Counted from the first letter of the stretch, positions 43,180-52,782 are shown. The stretch: 64,000 bases of DNA from Poriferisodalis sp965214215 (GCF_965214215.1 NZ_CBDCBD010000003.1:2418001-2482000), one strand, 5' to 3'. Notes: generated from the sequence alone by a model not told the origin. Translations and numbers: made by a program.

Positions 43180-43626
43180 CTAGCCGCTCTGAGCCGCCGG
43201 GGTTCCGGTCCAGCCGCCTGCGCCGGCAGGCTCCTCCGGCGTGTCATGGTCGTCTGCGGGTGGGTTCATCGTCAGCGGGATCACCACGGCGTCGCCTTGA
43301 TCGACTCGGCAGTGGGCCTCGATCGTGGTTGGCTCGTCGAAAGTCAGCTCGGCCTGCACGAGGTTGTAGCCGAACTTGCCGGGCTCGACGCTGAGCGGCT
43401 GCACGTTGCGCGCGAGCTGCTCGTCGCCCCGCATGAAGCGCACCTCCAGCGCTGCGAGGCCGGTGTGCGTCTCGGGGCATCGTACGAGGACGAGCATGTG
43501 CGGCGTGATGGTCACCGGGAACGGACCCGGCGCAGCCATCGAGAAATGAACTCCACCGAGGTCGATGCGTGCGGCGCCGCCCGCGGCTTGCCGCATGTCG
43601 AAGTGCTCGATGAACAGAGCGGACAT
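43180..43626 (-). CDS. Conserved hypothetical protein (DUF6941-like)
   Basis: A 148-residue beta-rich protein: VHFSMAAPGPFPVTITPHMLVLVRCPETHTGLAALEV, then a late PTTIEAHCRVDQGDAVVIPLTM. The layout resembles small actinobacterial DUF6941-type proteins, but this is a pattern-level guess. ATG 43626 is picked. The tail is Pro/Gly-rich. It probably forms an operon with the FIST gene downstream. Confidence 0.5.
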   Translation of the reverse strand: MSALFIEHFDMRQAAGGAARIDLGGVHFSMAAPGPFPVTITPHMLVLVRCPETHTGLAALEVRFMRGDEQLARNVQPLSVEPGKFGYNLVQAELTFDEPTTIEAHCRVDQGDAVVIPLTMNPPADDHDTPEEPAGAGGWTGTPAAQSG

Positions 43627-43707
43627 GATCTGCACGCTTTGGATCGTAGGCGTGCCAGACGCTCGACAGGCGAACGCACATCGGCGTGCGGCCGTAGATT
43701 GCAGGCC

Positions 43708-44163
43708 ATGGCACACAGCGAGAAGTTCGACGGCGAATACGGACCCAGTACATGGGACTGGGTGAAGGAGCAGGCCGACGCGTACGAGGCGTCTTCGGGC
43801 AAGGAAGCCAACACGCTGCGCGATACCGGTCTGCCGGTCATCGTGATGACCACCGTCGGGCACAAGACCGGCTTGGTGCGCAAGGTCCCGCTGATGCGTG
43901 TCGAGCACGAGGGCGAGTACGCGATCGTCGGTTCCAAGGGCGGCGCGCCGGCGCATCCAGGCTGGTACCACAACCTGATGGCCGATCCGACGGTGCTGAT
44001 CCAGGACGGGCCCGAGCCATTCGAGACGACTGTGCGCCTGATCACTGGTGCCGAGCGTGACGAGTGGTGGGAGCGGTGCGTTGAAGCCTTCTCGCCCTAC
44101 GCGGAATATCAGGCCAAGACCGATCGCGAGATCCCGGTCTTCATCACCGCTCGCCGCGACTGA
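43708..44163 (+). CDS. F420-dependent nitroreductase-family (DUF385/Ddn) protein
   Basis: A 151-residue split-barrel protein of the deazaflavin-dependent nitroreductase family. MTTVGHKTGLVRKVPLMRVEHEGEYAIVGSKGG followed by HPGWYHNLMADPTVLIQDG is the diagnostic F420-binding block shared with mycobacterial Ddn. It likely reduces quinones or other electrophiles using F420H2. The presence of fbiC 5 kb away supports F420 availability. ATG 43708 starts shortly before the first conserved residue. Confidence 0.88.
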   Translation: MAHSEKFDGEYGPSTWDWVKEQADAYEASSGKEANTLRDTGLPVIVMTTVGHKTGLVRKVPLMRVEHEGEYAIVGSKGGAPAHPGWYHNLMADPTVLIQDGPEPFETTVRLITGAERDEWWERCVEAFSPYAEYQAKTDREIPVFITARRD

Positions 44164-44194
44164 TCCAGGCGACAGACCCGGCTGCGTGACCCGG

Positions 44195-44218
44195 GCTGCC
44201 GACTTGGGCTACGGCAGC
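44195..44218. terminator. Bidirectional hairpin between convergent genes
   Basis: GCTGCCG and CGGCAGC form a perfect 7-bp stem around a 10-base loop in the 66-base gap between two convergent genes. It has no T-run and could serve both strands. Confidence 0.4.
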
Positions 44219-44229
44219 GGCTCGGCTGG

Positions 44230-45402
44230 TCAGCGGGCGAGCAGGCGGCGGTACACGGCCGCCGCTCGTTCCAGCTCAGATATGTCGACCCATTCGATGG
44301 CTTGATGAGCTTGATCGATGGAACCTGGGCCGAACACCACTATCTGGTCGGCTACCTCGCCGTAGCGCAGGGCATTCGTGCCGAAGTCGGCAACGGCGGG
44401 GCTGTGGCCTGACATTTCCGCCAGGGCGGCGACGAGATCGCTGCCGGGTGCTTGGAAGAACGCGTTGCTGCCGAACCCGTTCGCCAGTTGGACCTTGACG
44501 CGCGCCGGCAGGGCTGCGGCGCGAATCAACTCGGTGAGGCGGGTGGTCTCTTGTTCGTAGTCCTCCCTGTCGGCGATGCGTCGCCCGACGTACAGCTCGC
44601 AATGGTCCGGCACGATGTTGCGTGCCCGTCCGCCGCTCATCTCGTTGACCGACACGGTGCCGGCGCCGAGTGCGCCGACCTCGTGCTGGCTCGCGAGCCG
44701 TTCCTGCTCGGCATCGATCGCTGCGACGATTCGTGCGCCCGCTGACAGTGCATTGATGCCGAGATGAGGCTTCGACGAGTGTGCAGCGCGTCCCTCCACC
44801 TCGACTTCGAGCCCGAGCCCGCCCTTGTGGCCGTACACCGGGGCGCACATCGTCGGCTCAGCGACCACGATCTGCTCGCGGCGCTCGCCGCGCTCGAGCA
44901 GCCGGTCCCGGTACGCGGACGCACCGGCGAGGCCGCCGCCTTCCTCAGAGATGGTCCCCACCAGTTCGACGGTGCACATCGGCTGCGTGCGGGCGGCAGC
45001 CATCTCGCCCAGCACGGCGAGCACGACGGCCATCGTCGCCTTGGTGTCGACAGAGCCTCGCCCCCACACACGTCCCTCGGTGATGCGGCCGTCGAAGGGG
45101 TCGCCCTCCATGTGCTCGACGCCGACCGTGTCGAGGTGCACATCTACCGCAAGCATGCGTTCGGTCTGGCCGGCGAACAGGGCGTACACATTGGGACGTC
45201 CCGGCTCGATCTCGTCCAGCTCGACCTCGGCGCCCAGCGCTGACGCTCGCTCGGCGACCCAGTTCGCCATGTCGGCTTCGGCGACCGTGCCCGAGCGCGG
45301 CCCGTGGTGCATCGGGTTGACGCTGGGGATGCGCACCATCTCGCTCAGCAGCGCTGCAATGGACTGGCCAGTGGCAGTGCCGTTCGTCGTGCCGTCGCTC
45401 AT
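44230..45402 (-). CDS. M20-family metallopeptidase (ArgE/DapE type)
   Basis: A 390-residue zinc-dependent deacylase/peptidase. Metal and catalytic residues are seen in LAVDVHLDTVGVEH (HxD), RGSVDTKATMAVVLAVL (second ligand), GTISEEGGGLAGA (catalytic and ligand Glu) and a C-terminal PGSIDQAHQAIEWVDISEL block. It is a homologue of acetylornithine deacetylase and succinyl-diaminopimelate desuccinylase; the adjacent divergent argininosuccinate synthase hints at arginine metabolism, but the substrate is unproven. Confidence 0.84.
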   Translation of the reverse strand: MSDGTTNGTATGQSIAALLSEMVRIPSVNPMHHGPRSGTVAEADMANWVAERASALGAEVELDEIEPGRPNVYALFAGQTERMLAVDVHLDTVGVEHMEGDPFDGRITEGRVWGRGSVDTKATMAVVLAVLGEMAAARTQPMCTVELVGTISEEGGGLAGASAYRDRLLERGERREQIVVAEPTMCAPVYGHKGGLGLEVEVEGRAAHSSKPHLGINALSAGARIVAAIDAEQERLASQHEVGALGAGTVSVNEMSGGRARNIVPDHCELYVGRRIADREDYEQETTRLTELIRAAALPARVKVQLANGFGSNAFFQAPGSDLVAALAEMSGHSPAVADFGTNALRYGEVADQIVVFGPGSIDQAHQAIEWVDISELERAAAVYRRLLAR

Positions 45403-45590
45403 GAGTCACCTCTTCGTGGCGGAGCGTACGCGCAGCGGCAGCCGAGCGCGGTGGAATGCCATCGCTCGGCGACTTCGCCTGCCGGCGGATCCTGGGGCTC
45501 GAACAGCACGTGCCATTCGGTGAAACCTGCTGACAGAAGTGGGCTCGCCACCATGGGGCCTCGCCGGTTGAGGCCGTACCGTTAGGCCCC

Positions 45591-46997
45591 ATGTCGAGCA
45601 GTCCTGCCTCAACTGGCCCACCGGACACGGACTCGCCCGCGGGTGCTGCCGCCAGCGGCGCGCGTGTGCTCGCCGAACTGCCCGCCGGTGAGCGGGTGGG
45701 CATCGCCTTTTCGGGCGGGCTCGACACCTCGGCGGCGGTTGCGTGGATGAACGAGCGTGGCGCGCTGGTGTGCGCCTACACGGCCGACCTCGGCCAGTAT
45801 GACGAGCCGGATCTGTCGAGCGTGCCGCAGCGGGCGCTGGACTACGGCGCTCACGCAGTGCGCTTGGTGGACTGCCGCGCTGCGCTCGTGCGTGAGGGCC
45901 TGATGGCGCTGCAGTGCGGCGCATTTCACATCTCGACTGCGGGACGCACGTACTTCAACACGACGCCGCTCGGGCGGGCAGTGACCGGCACGATGCTGGT
46001 AGCCGCCATGGCCGAAGACGGCGTGGACATCTGGGGCGACGGCTCGACGTACAAGGGAAATGACATCGAGCGCTTCTACCGCTACGGCCTGCTCGTGAAC
46101 GCTGAGCTGCGCGTCTACAAGCCGTGGCTGGACGCTGCGTTCGTCGACGAGCTCGGCGGTCGCGCGGGCATGAGCGAGTTCTTGGTGTCTCGTGGCCTGC
46201 CGTACCGGGATCCCACCGAGAAGGCCTATTCGACCGACGCAAATATCTGGGGCGCGACCCACGAGGCGAAGAGCCTGGAGGATCTGGCGACCTCGATGGA
46301 GATCGTCGAACCGATCATGGGTGTCGCCCATTGGGACCCAGCGACTGACATCGAGCCCGAGGACGTGACCGTCCGCTTCGAGGCCGGCTGGCCGGTGGCG
46401 ATCGGCGGACGCGAGTTCACGGCCACCGGCGCGCAAGGCGCCGACCGTGTCGCATTGGTGCTCGAAGCCAACTCCGTGGGGGGCCGACACGGCCTCGGCA
46501 TGAGCGATCAGATCGAGAACCGTGTGATCGAGGCCAAGTCGCGTGGCATCTACGAGGCCCCGGGCATGGCCCTGCTGCACATTGCCTATGAACGGCTGCT
46601 GTCCGCGATTCACAACGAGGCCACGCTCGAGAACTACCGCACGATGGGGCGCCGGCTGGGCCGGTTGCTCTATGAGGGGCGCTGGTTCGACCCCCAAGCG
46701 CTCATGCTGCGCGACTCGCTGCTGCGCTGGGTCGGCTTGGGCGTCACCGGCTCGGTCACGCTGCGGCTCCGCCGCGGCGACGACTACTCGGTGCTCGATA
46801 CCAGCGGCGAGGCGCTGACCTACGAGCCCGATCGACTCTCGATGGAGCGCGTCGAAGATGCTGCCTTCGGACCGACGGACAGGATCGGGCAGCTCACCAT
46901 GGCCAACTTGGACATCGCCGACAGCCGATCGAAGCTCGCTGCATACCGGGAATCAGGCCGGCTCGGACCCAGCGGCGTGGCCGAACTCGACACCTGA
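45591..46997 (+). CDS. argG: Argininosuccinate synthase
   Basis: A 468-residue ATP-dependent ligase joining citrulline and aspartate in arginine synthesis. GIAFSGGLDTSAAVAWM is the ATP-pyrophosphatase P-loop near residue 38, and AVTGTMLVAAMAEDGVDIWGDGSTYKGNDIERFYRYG is the citrulline/aspartate site. Length and the GGRHGLGMSDQIENRVIEAKSRGIYEAP block match the longer E. coli-type ArgG rather than the ~400-residue form. It is divergent from the M20 gene, 188 bases away. Confidence 0.93.
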   Translation: MSSSPASTGPPDTDSPAGAAASGARVLAELPAGERVGIAFSGGLDTSAAVAWMNERGALVCAYTADLGQYDEPDLSSVPQRALDYGAHAVRLVDCRAALVREGLMALQCGAFHISTAGRTYFNTTPLGRAVTGTMLVAAMAEDGVDIWGDGSTYKGNDIERFYRYGLLVNAELRVYKPWLDAAFVDELGGRAGMSEFLVSRGLPYRDPTEKAYSTDANIWGATHEAKSLEDLATSMEIVEPIMGVAHWDPATDIEPEDVTVRFEAGWPVAIGGREFTATGAQGADRVALVLEANSVGGRHGLGMSDQIENRVIEAKSRGIYEAPGMALLHIAYERLLSAIHNEATLENYRTMGRRLGRLLYEGRWFDPQALMLRDSLLRWVGLGVTGSVTLRLRRGDDYSVLDTSGEALTYEPDRLSMERVEDAAFGPTDRIGQLTMANLDIADSRSKLAAYRESGRLGPSGVAELDT

Positions 46998-47027
46998 GCT
47001 GCCGCGCCGTGGCGGGTATATCGGGCG

Positions 47028-49325
47028 TCAGCCCGCCGAAGGGACGCGGAAACTGTCGAGGATGTCGTTGAACGTGGGGCTCGGCCGCATGGCGGCCTCG
47101 GCGAGTGCGGGGTCGGGCAGGTAGTAGCCGCCGAGCTCAACGGGATCGCCTTGGCAGTCGACGAGCTCGGCGATGATCTGGTTCTCGTTGCCGGCGAGTG
47201 CGGCGGCGAGCGGTGCGAACTGCTCGGCCAACTCGGCGTCGGTGCCTTGCTTGGCCATCTCGTCGGCCCAGTGCTTCGCGAGGTGGAAGTGGCTGGCGCG
47301 ATTGTCGGGCTCGTGTACCCGGCGGCTGGGTGCGCGGCCTTCTGCGAGCCAGGTGCCGATGGCTGCGTCGAGCGTGTCGGCCAGGAGCTGCGCAGCGGAG
47401 TTCTCGGCAACCCGTGCAAGGTGCTCGAGCGACACCGCGAGGGCAAGGAACTCTCCGAGACTGTCCCAGCGCAAGTGGTTCTCGGCCACCATCTGCTGGA
47501 CGTGCTTGGGTGCCGAGCCTCCGGCCCCCGTCTCGAACAGCCCGCCGCCGGCCATGAGCGGCACGACCGAGAGCATCTTGGCCGAGGTGCCCAGCTCGAG
47601 AATCGGGAACAGGTCGGTGTTGTAGTCACGCAGGACGTTGCCGGTGACCGAGATGGTGTCGAGTCCGCGGCGGATGCGCTCCAGCGAGAAACGGCAGGCA
47701 TCGGAGGGTGCCAGCGTACGGAGGTCGAGCTCGCCGATCGAGGCGTCGGTGCCCTGCCGTTCGGCCAGCTGGGCACCGACCTTGCCGATGAGCTGCGCGT
47801 CGTGGGGCCGGTCTGCGTCGAGCCAGAAGACCACAGCGGCCCCGGTGAGCTGCCCGCGCTCGATGGCGAGGTCCACCCAGTTGGCAATTGCCGCGTTCTT
47901 GGTGGTGCACATCCGCCAGATGTCGCCAGCTTCGACCTCATGGCTCATGAGCACTTCGCCGGATTCGGACACGACCCGCATGGTTCCTGCGACATCGACC
48001 TCGTAGGTCTTGTCGTGGCTGCCGTACTCTTCGGCCTTCTGGGCCATAAGGCCGACATTGGGCACCGAGCCCATCGTGGTGGGGTCGTAGGCGCCGTTGG
48101 CACGGCAGTCGTCGATCACGGCTTGGAACACGCTGGCGTAGCTCGAATCTGGGATGACCGCCTTGGTGTCCTGCTGGTCGCCCTCGGCGTTCCACATCTG
48201 GCCGGAGGCTCGGATCATGGCCGGCATGGACGCGTCCACGATGACGTCGCTGGGCACATGCAAATTGGTGGTGCCGCGATCGGAGTCGACCATGGCCAAC
48301 CCGGGCCGCTCGTCGAGCGTCGCAGCGATGTCAGCCTTGACGGCGTCGCGCACCTCGGCAGGCAGCGATTCGACGGCGGCTAGCACGTTGGCCCAGCCAT
48401 CGTTGGGATCGGCGCCTGCAGCGGCCAGCACCTCGCTGTGCCGGTCGAACACCGGCGCAAAGAACGCCCGCACGGCGTGACCGAACACGATCGGGTCCGA
48501 GACCTTCATCATCGTGGCCTTGAGATGCAGCGAGAACAGCACCCCACTCGACTGCGCGTCTTCGATCTGAGTGTTGAGGAATTCGCGCAATGCGGAAACC
48601 GACATGAAGGTGGAGTCGGCCACCTCGCCTGCGTCCACCGCCACCTTGCGCATCAGTCGCACGTTGCCCTCGCCGTCGACGTGCTCGATGCTCAGCGAGC
48701 CGGCGCCTCCCACCGTGACCGACTGCTCGTTGGAGCGGAAGTCGCCGCCGGACATCGTCGCCACGTGGGTTCGGCTCTGCGGCGACCAAGCGCCCATCGA
48801 GTGGGGGTACTGCCGGGCGTATTCCTTGACTGCGCGGGGCGCGCGGCGATCGGAATTGCCCTCGCGCAGCACCGGGTTCACTGCCGAGCCCTTCACCCGG
48901 TCGTAGCGTTCTCGAATCTCCCGAGCAGAGGCATCGGCGGGGTCGTCGGGATAGTCCGGCACCGCATAGCCCGCTGATTGCAGCTCGGCGATGGTGCCCT
49001 TGATCTGGGGCACCGAAGCGGAGATGTTCGGCAGCTTGATGATGTTGGCATCACGATCCTGGGTCCACTCGCCGAGCGCGGCGAGTGCATCGCTCCTGCG
49101 CTGATGAGGCTCGAGCGTGTCTGCGAACGCCGCGATGATCCGACCGGCGAGCGAGATGTCGCGCATCTCGACGTCGACGCCTGCAGCATCGGTGAACGCC
49201 GTGATGATCGGCAGCAGCGAGTACGTCGCCAGCGCCGGCGCCTCGTCGGTGTGGGTGTAGACGATCTTCGAGCCGGTGCTGGCAGAGCTCGTGTTGGGGG
49301 GCGAGGAGGTCATCGACATAGCCAT
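47028..49325 (-). CDS. icd: Isocitrate dehydrogenase, monomeric NADP type
   Basis: A 765-residue enzyme oxidising isocitrate to 2-oxoglutarate with NADP. SKIVYTHTDEAPALATYSLLPII at the N-terminus, LPNISASVPQIKGTIAELQ near 100 and the SVNPVLREGNSDRRAPRAVKEYA block near 130 are characteristic of the monomeric IDH-II family, common in actinobacteria. The family is about 740 residues; the excess is a Ser/Thr-rich N-terminal extension of about 20 residues. The second ATG codons near the start leave the exact initiation uncertain. Confidence 0.93.
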   Translation of the reverse strand: MAMSMTSSPPNTSSASTGSKIVYTHTDEAPALATYSLLPIITAFTDAAGVDVEMRDISLAGRIIAAFADTLEPHQRRSDALAALGEWTQDRDANIIKLPNISASVPQIKGTIAELQSAGYAVPDYPDDPADASAREIRERYDRVKGSAVNPVLREGNSDRRAPRAVKEYARQYPHSMGAWSPQSRTHVATMSGGDFRSNEQSVTVGGAGSLSIEHVDGEGNVRLMRKVAVDAGEVADSTFMSVSALREFLNTQIEDAQSSGVLFSLHLKATMMKVSDPIVFGHAVRAFFAPVFDRHSEVLAAAGADPNDGWANVLAAVESLPAEVRDAVKADIAATLDERPGLAMVDSDRGTTNLHVPSDVIVDASMPAMIRASGQMWNAEGDQQDTKAVIPDSSYASVFQAVIDDCRANGAYDPTTMGSVPNVGLMAQKAEEYGSHDKTYEVDVAGTMRVVSESGEVLMSHEVEAGDIWRMCTTKNAAIANWVDLAIERGQLTGAAVVFWLDADRPHDAQLIGKVGAQLAERQGTDASIGELDLRTLAPSDACRFSLERIRRGLDTISVTGNVLRDYNTDLFPILELGTSAKMLSVVPLMAGGGLFETGAGGSAPKHVQQMVAENHLRWDSLGEFLALAVSLEHLARVAENSAAQLLADTLDAAIGTWLAEGRAPSRRVHEPDNRASHFHLAKHWADEMAKQGTDAELAEQFAPLAAALAGNENQIIAELVDCQGDPVELGGYYLPDPALAEAAMRPSPTFNDILDSFRVPSAG

Positions 49326-49346
49326 TCGACGCTACCGCCCGTGGGG

Positions 49347-50867
49347 TCAGCTGGCCGCGTGCGCAGCAGCGGAGCTTCCTGCCAGACGGCCGAACACCGC
49401 GCCCGCCGAGAGGCCCGATCCGCCTGGGTAGTTGCCGTAGAACAGGCCGCCGACTAGCTCGCCCGCCGCATACAGGCCCTCGATCGGTTGCAGATCGGTG
49501 TCCATCACGCACCCGGTCTCGTCGATGCGCAGGCCGCCGAAGGTGAATGTCAGCCCGCACGTGACCCGGTACGCAGCAAATGGAGGCGTCTCGATCGGCA
49601 TCGCCCAGTTCGTCTTGTCGGGGCGCAGACCGCTGGTGCGGCGGCCGTCGAGCACGTTGGGGTCGAACGGAACGCTTCGGTCCACGGCGGCGTTGAATTC
49701 GGCGATAGTCGCCAGCGCGCCCTCGGTGTGCACGTCGTCCATGCGAGCACAGAGCTCTTCGAGGCTGTCGGCAGTGACCTTGGTGACCTGCCGGATGCGG
49801 TATTCGTCGCGCAGCAGGTGATCGGCGTTGGCATCGAACACCTGCCAGGCGGAGTGTCCGGGCTGGGCCAGGATCTCGCGGCCGTAGCGGGCGTAGGTGT
49901 AGTTGCGGAAATCGGCACCCTCGTCCACGAAACGCTTGCCATCCTGGTTCAGCACGATTGCGAACGGGTAGCTGTGCTTCTGAAATCCGTCGCCGACGGC
50001 CAGGTCGCCGAACTCGGGTGCGTTGTAGTCCCAGGCGACCGCGTGGGCGCCGCTCCAGTTGCCATAGGGCATGGCGCCAATGTCGAGCGCCATGGCGATG
50101 CCGTCGCCGGTGTTGAAGCGGGTGCCGCGCACCTTGGCCAGGTCCCAACCGGGGCCGAGGTAGCGAGTTCGCCATTCGGCGTTGGCCTGAAAGCCTCCGG
50201 CCGCCAGCACCACCGCATCGCAGGCAACGTCGACGACTCGGCCCGCGCGACGCACGCGCACACCCCGGATTGCGCCACGGTCATCGGACAGCAGCGAGCG
50301 CCCCGCTGCTTGGTGCCAGAGCGGGATCTGATTCCGAGCCAGCGCAGCCCGCAGGGACTCCACGAGACCTTCGCCGCCACCGACGGATTCCACCGTGAGG
50401 CCGCCCCAGAACGTGAAGCGCCCGTCCACCTTGAAGGCCTGACGTCCCCAGATCGGTGCGAAGCGCACACCGTGGTTCGCCATCCACAGCAAGGTGTCCT
50501 TGCTGCGTGTGACGAGCGTGTCCGCCAATTCGGGATCGCACCGGTAGTCGGTGATCCGGCCGAGATCGGCGTAGAACTCTTCTTCGGTATAGGTGCCGAA
50601 ATCGGTCATCTCGACTTCGGCGTCGGTGAGATCGGGCATCAGCGCCCGCAAGTCGTCGACGCCGTCGTAGGCAAAACGGATTGCGCCGGCGGTGAAGCGG
50701 CTGTTGCCGCCGGCTTCGGCCTCGGGCGCCCGTTCGAGCACCATCACGCTGGCGCCGCCTTCGTGCGCGGCCAGCGCCGCGCACATGGCCGCATTGCCCG
50801 CCCCCACGACCACCACGTCGTAGTGCTGCGAGTGCTGAGGTGGCGACGCGCTCGGAGGCTGATTCAC
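49347..50867 (-). CDS. FAD-dependent dehydrogenase (TcuA/fumarate-reductase-like)
   Basis: A 506-residue flavoprotein with the dinucleotide-binding start YDVVVVGAGNAAMCAALAAHEGG, the TFWGGLTVESVGGGEGLVES block and a C-terminal TFGGLRIDETGCVMDTDLQPIEGLYAAGELVGGLFYGNYPGGSGLSAGAVFG block typical of succinate dehydrogenase/fumarate reductase flavoprotein domains. It is close to tricarballylate dehydrogenase (TcuA) in layout; the substrate is not fixed. It is 21 bases upstream of icd on the same strand. Confidence 0.83.
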   Translation of the reverse strand: MNQPPSASPPQHSQHYDVVVVGAGNAAMCAALAAHEGGASVMVLERAPEAEAGGNSRFTAGAIRFAYDGVDDLRALMPDLTDAEVEMTDFGTYTEEEFYADLGRITDYRCDPELADTLVTRSKDTLLWMANHGVRFAPIWGRQAFKVDGRFTFWGGLTVESVGGGEGLVESLRAALARNQIPLWHQAAGRSLLSDDRGAIRGVRVRRAGRVVDVACDAVVLAAGGFQANAEWRTRYLGPGWDLAKVRGTRFNTGDGIAMALDIGAMPYGNWSGAHAVAWDYNAPEFGDLAVGDGFQKHSYPFAIVLNQDGKRFVDEGADFRNYTYARYGREILAQPGHSAWQVFDANADHLLRDEYRIRQVTKVTADSLEELCARMDDVHTEGALATIAEFNAAVDRSVPFDPNVLDGRRTSGLRPDKTNWAMPIETPPFAAYRVTCGLTFTFGGLRIDETGCVMDTDLQPIEGLYAAGELVGGLFYGNYPGGSGLSAGAVFGRLAGSSAAAHAAS

Positions 50868-50948
50868 GCCGGGCGAGCCTATGAGAAAGTGTCAATAGGT
50901 GAACCTTCCGGTTGTCGCATCTGTTGTTTCCCACTCTTGTTCGCGGTC

Positions 50949-50995
50949 GCTCACGGGCCGCTCGGGCCACGGCTTCGCCTGTCAGCTCAGCCTCT
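50949..50995. repeat. Dispersed intergenic repeat, copy 2
   Basis: Partner of 14398-14443, sharing GGGCCACGGCTTCGCCT and flanks at nearly 90% identity. It lies in the 201-base divergent region between the FAD dehydrogenase and the Ldh-family gene. Confidence 0.65.
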
Positions 50996-51068
50996 ATGTG
51001 CACGCTCGCTGCGGTGCCCAACTGCGACCGGGCGGGAACCCGGTCGGTGCGCGACGTACGCTGCCGCG

Positions 51069-52205
51069 ATGAGCGAAGAGCACACGACGACCGACACCGG
51101 CGAGCCCGTGGTCATCGACCACGAACGCCTGGCGGACTTCATTGCCGAGATCTTCCGTCACACTGCGTGCTCGGATGCCGAATCCGAGCGCATCGGCCGC
51201 AGCCTCGTAGGCGCCAACCTCGCCGGACACGACAGCCATGGCGTGATCCGCTCAGCGTTGTATGTCGATCTGCTGGCCAACGGCGTTCAGCTCGCCGACC
51301 AGGAACTCAAGGTGCTGATCGACTCTGGCGCGCTGATGCTCGTGGACGGTCAGTACGGCATGGGCCAGAGTGTCGGACCTGCTGCGGTGGCGATGGGCAT
51401 CGAGCGCTGCAAGGAGTTGGGCGTCGCGGTCGCGGGGCTGCGCAATGCCGGCCACCTCGGGCGCATCGGCGAGTACGCCGAGATGGCTGCCGCCGAGGGC
51501 CTCGTCTCGGTGCATTTCGTGAACGTCGCGAATAGCCGGCTGGTCGCGCCCTTCGGCGCCAAGGCGCGGCGTATGGGCACCAACCCGTGTGCATACGGAG
51601 CCCCGGTCGCCGGTCGACGGCCCGTTATCCACGACTTTGCCACCTCCGTCGTGGCCGAGGGCAAGGCGATGGTTGCGTTGCACGGCGGCCCGGCGGTACC
51701 GGACAACGCGTTGGTCTCCGGCGACGGCGAGATCACCGGCGACCCGCGGGTGCTGTACACGTTCGAAGAGGGCCAGCGGCCGAATTCGATGGACGGCCCC
51801 GGAGCGCTGCGGGCGATGGGGGAGCACAAGGGCTCCGGCATCTCGGTCATGTGCGAGCTGTTGGCTGGTGCGCTGACGGGAACGGGCACCGCAGGTCCCC
51901 GCCGGGTCCGCTTCGCCAACGGCATGCTGTCGGTCTACGTCGATCCGGCCCAGATCGATGCCGCAGTCGGCGAGACCGGCGATGGCTACAACGGCATCGC
52001 AGCCGACTATCTCGACTGGTTTTACGAAGCGGCAGCGATCGATCCCGACCAAGGGGTCAAGCTGCCCGGCGATGTCGAGCACGAGCGACGTCAGCACCGC
52101 AAGGCCAACGGCATCACGCTGCCGGCGGAGACCTGGGAGAGCATCTGCGGGGGCGCCCGCGCCGCCGGCGTGTCCGAATCAACGATTGCTGCGGCAGCCG
52201 GCTGA
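51069..52205 (+). CDS. Ldh-family oxidoreductase (malate/L-lactate/ureidoglycolate dehydrogenase type)
   Basis: A 378-residue NAD(P)-dependent dehydrogenase of the Ldh2/MDH2 fold. GHDSHGVIRSALYVDLLANG with the catalytic His near residue 59, NAGHLGRIGEYAEMAAAEG near 130, and LGVAVAGLRNAGH are family blocks. Members oxidise malate, L-lactate, ureidoglycolate or sulfolactate; nothing here discriminates. ATG 51069 is chosen at the family N-terminus; the frame is open far upstream but that is antisense to the neighbouring gene. Confidence 0.85.
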   Translation: MSEEHTTTDTGEPVVIDHERLADFIAEIFRHTACSDAESERIGRSLVGANLAGHDSHGVIRSALYVDLLANGVQLADQELKVLIDSGALMLVDGQYGMGQSVGPAAVAMGIERCKELGVAVAGLRNAGHLGRIGEYAEMAAAEGLVSVHFVNVANSRLVAPFGAKARRMGTNPCAYGAPVAGRRPVIHDFATSVVAEGKAMVALHGGPAVPDNALVSGDGEITGDPRVLYTFEEGQRPNSMDGPGALRAMGEHKGSGISVMCELLAGALTGTGTAGPRRVRFANGMLSVYVDPAQIDAAVGETGDGYNGIAADYLDWFYEAAAIDPDQGVKLPGDVEHERRQHRKANGITLPAETWESICGGARAAGVSESTIAAAAG

Positions 52206-52283
52206 CGCCTCGCGCCGTGACCTGGCGGAAAAGCGTTCCCGGTTCCGTCAGCGAGAGAGCGAAGATCGGATACCGACGGAGAG

Positions 52284-52577
52284 GTGCGAAACGATGGGCA
52301 CCCCGAGGTTGCGGATGTCGCTGCGAAGCCGCTGTATGCGGAGGCCAAGGTGCGCAAGCTGCCGGTCGCAAGATTGCTGCAACTCGTGACTGAAGGCGGC
52401 TCTGTGTCGGAAGCACTCGCCAACGCCGAAGACGCCTTTGCGGCAGTCGTGGAAATCTGCGAGGACCGAGGTCGCCCGCTGCCGCCGAGCGTTTACCTCG
52501 ACGACGAAGATGGGCCGGTAGCAGTCGAGGCGCTCGTTGCCATTCCGTGCGATACCGGGACGCAGCTCGCAAACTGA
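52284..52577 (+). CDS. HicB-like antitoxin remnant
   Basis: A 97-residue frame whose centre, LLQLVTEGGSVSEALANAEDAFAAVVEICEDRGRPLPPS, matches the second half of the HicB beta-alpha fold (TEGD..EALANA pattern). The FPDLP-type strand that normally precedes it is replaced by unrelated residues, so the 5' end appears rearranged or truncated. It overlaps the next frame by 31 bases in hicB-hicA order. Probably not functional. Confidence 0.5.
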   Translation: MRNDGHPEVADVAAKPLYAEAKVRKLPVARLLQLVTEGGSVSEALANAEDAFAAVVEICEDRGRPLPPSVYLDDEDGPVAVEALVAIPCDTGTQLAN

Positions 52578-52759
52578 ACAGGCTCGGATGCCATGAGGTG
52601 CCCCCGCAGCGCCGGCGGCTCGCATCGGCGCCATGGCTCGCAGTGTCTACTGGATTATGCGGCAACACCGCAGCGGTCGGCAGAAGCAGCCCGTGTGCGC
52701 AAAACCGCACCGATAACCCGACAGGCCAGGCAGGAAACACCAGCCTGCCAGTCAACTAA
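52547..52759 (+). pseudogene. HicA-like toxin remnant
   Basis: The first residues, RYRDAARKLNRLGCHEV, look like the N-terminal helix of HicA-type toxins (KYRDVVRKLKRLGFE pattern). After about 20 residues the frame loses similarity. The GGSHRR needed for the catalytic GSH appears in a neighbouring frame (around 52616), implying at least one frameshift. It is best read as a decayed hicA following the HicB-like remnant. Confidence 0.5.
52727..52750. terminator. Weak hairpin after the HicBA remnant
   Basis: GGCAGG and CCTGCC can pair as a 6-bp stem around AAACACCAG in the gap leading to the convergent Fic gene. There is no T-run. Confidence 0.3.
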
Positions 52760-52782
52760 CTGATGCGACCCCGCTCACGGGA

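Noticed and set aside
49488..51068. Plus-strand extension upstream of the Ldh-family gene
   Set aside because: It is antisense to the FAD dehydrogenase; conserved Ldh sequence begins at 51069.
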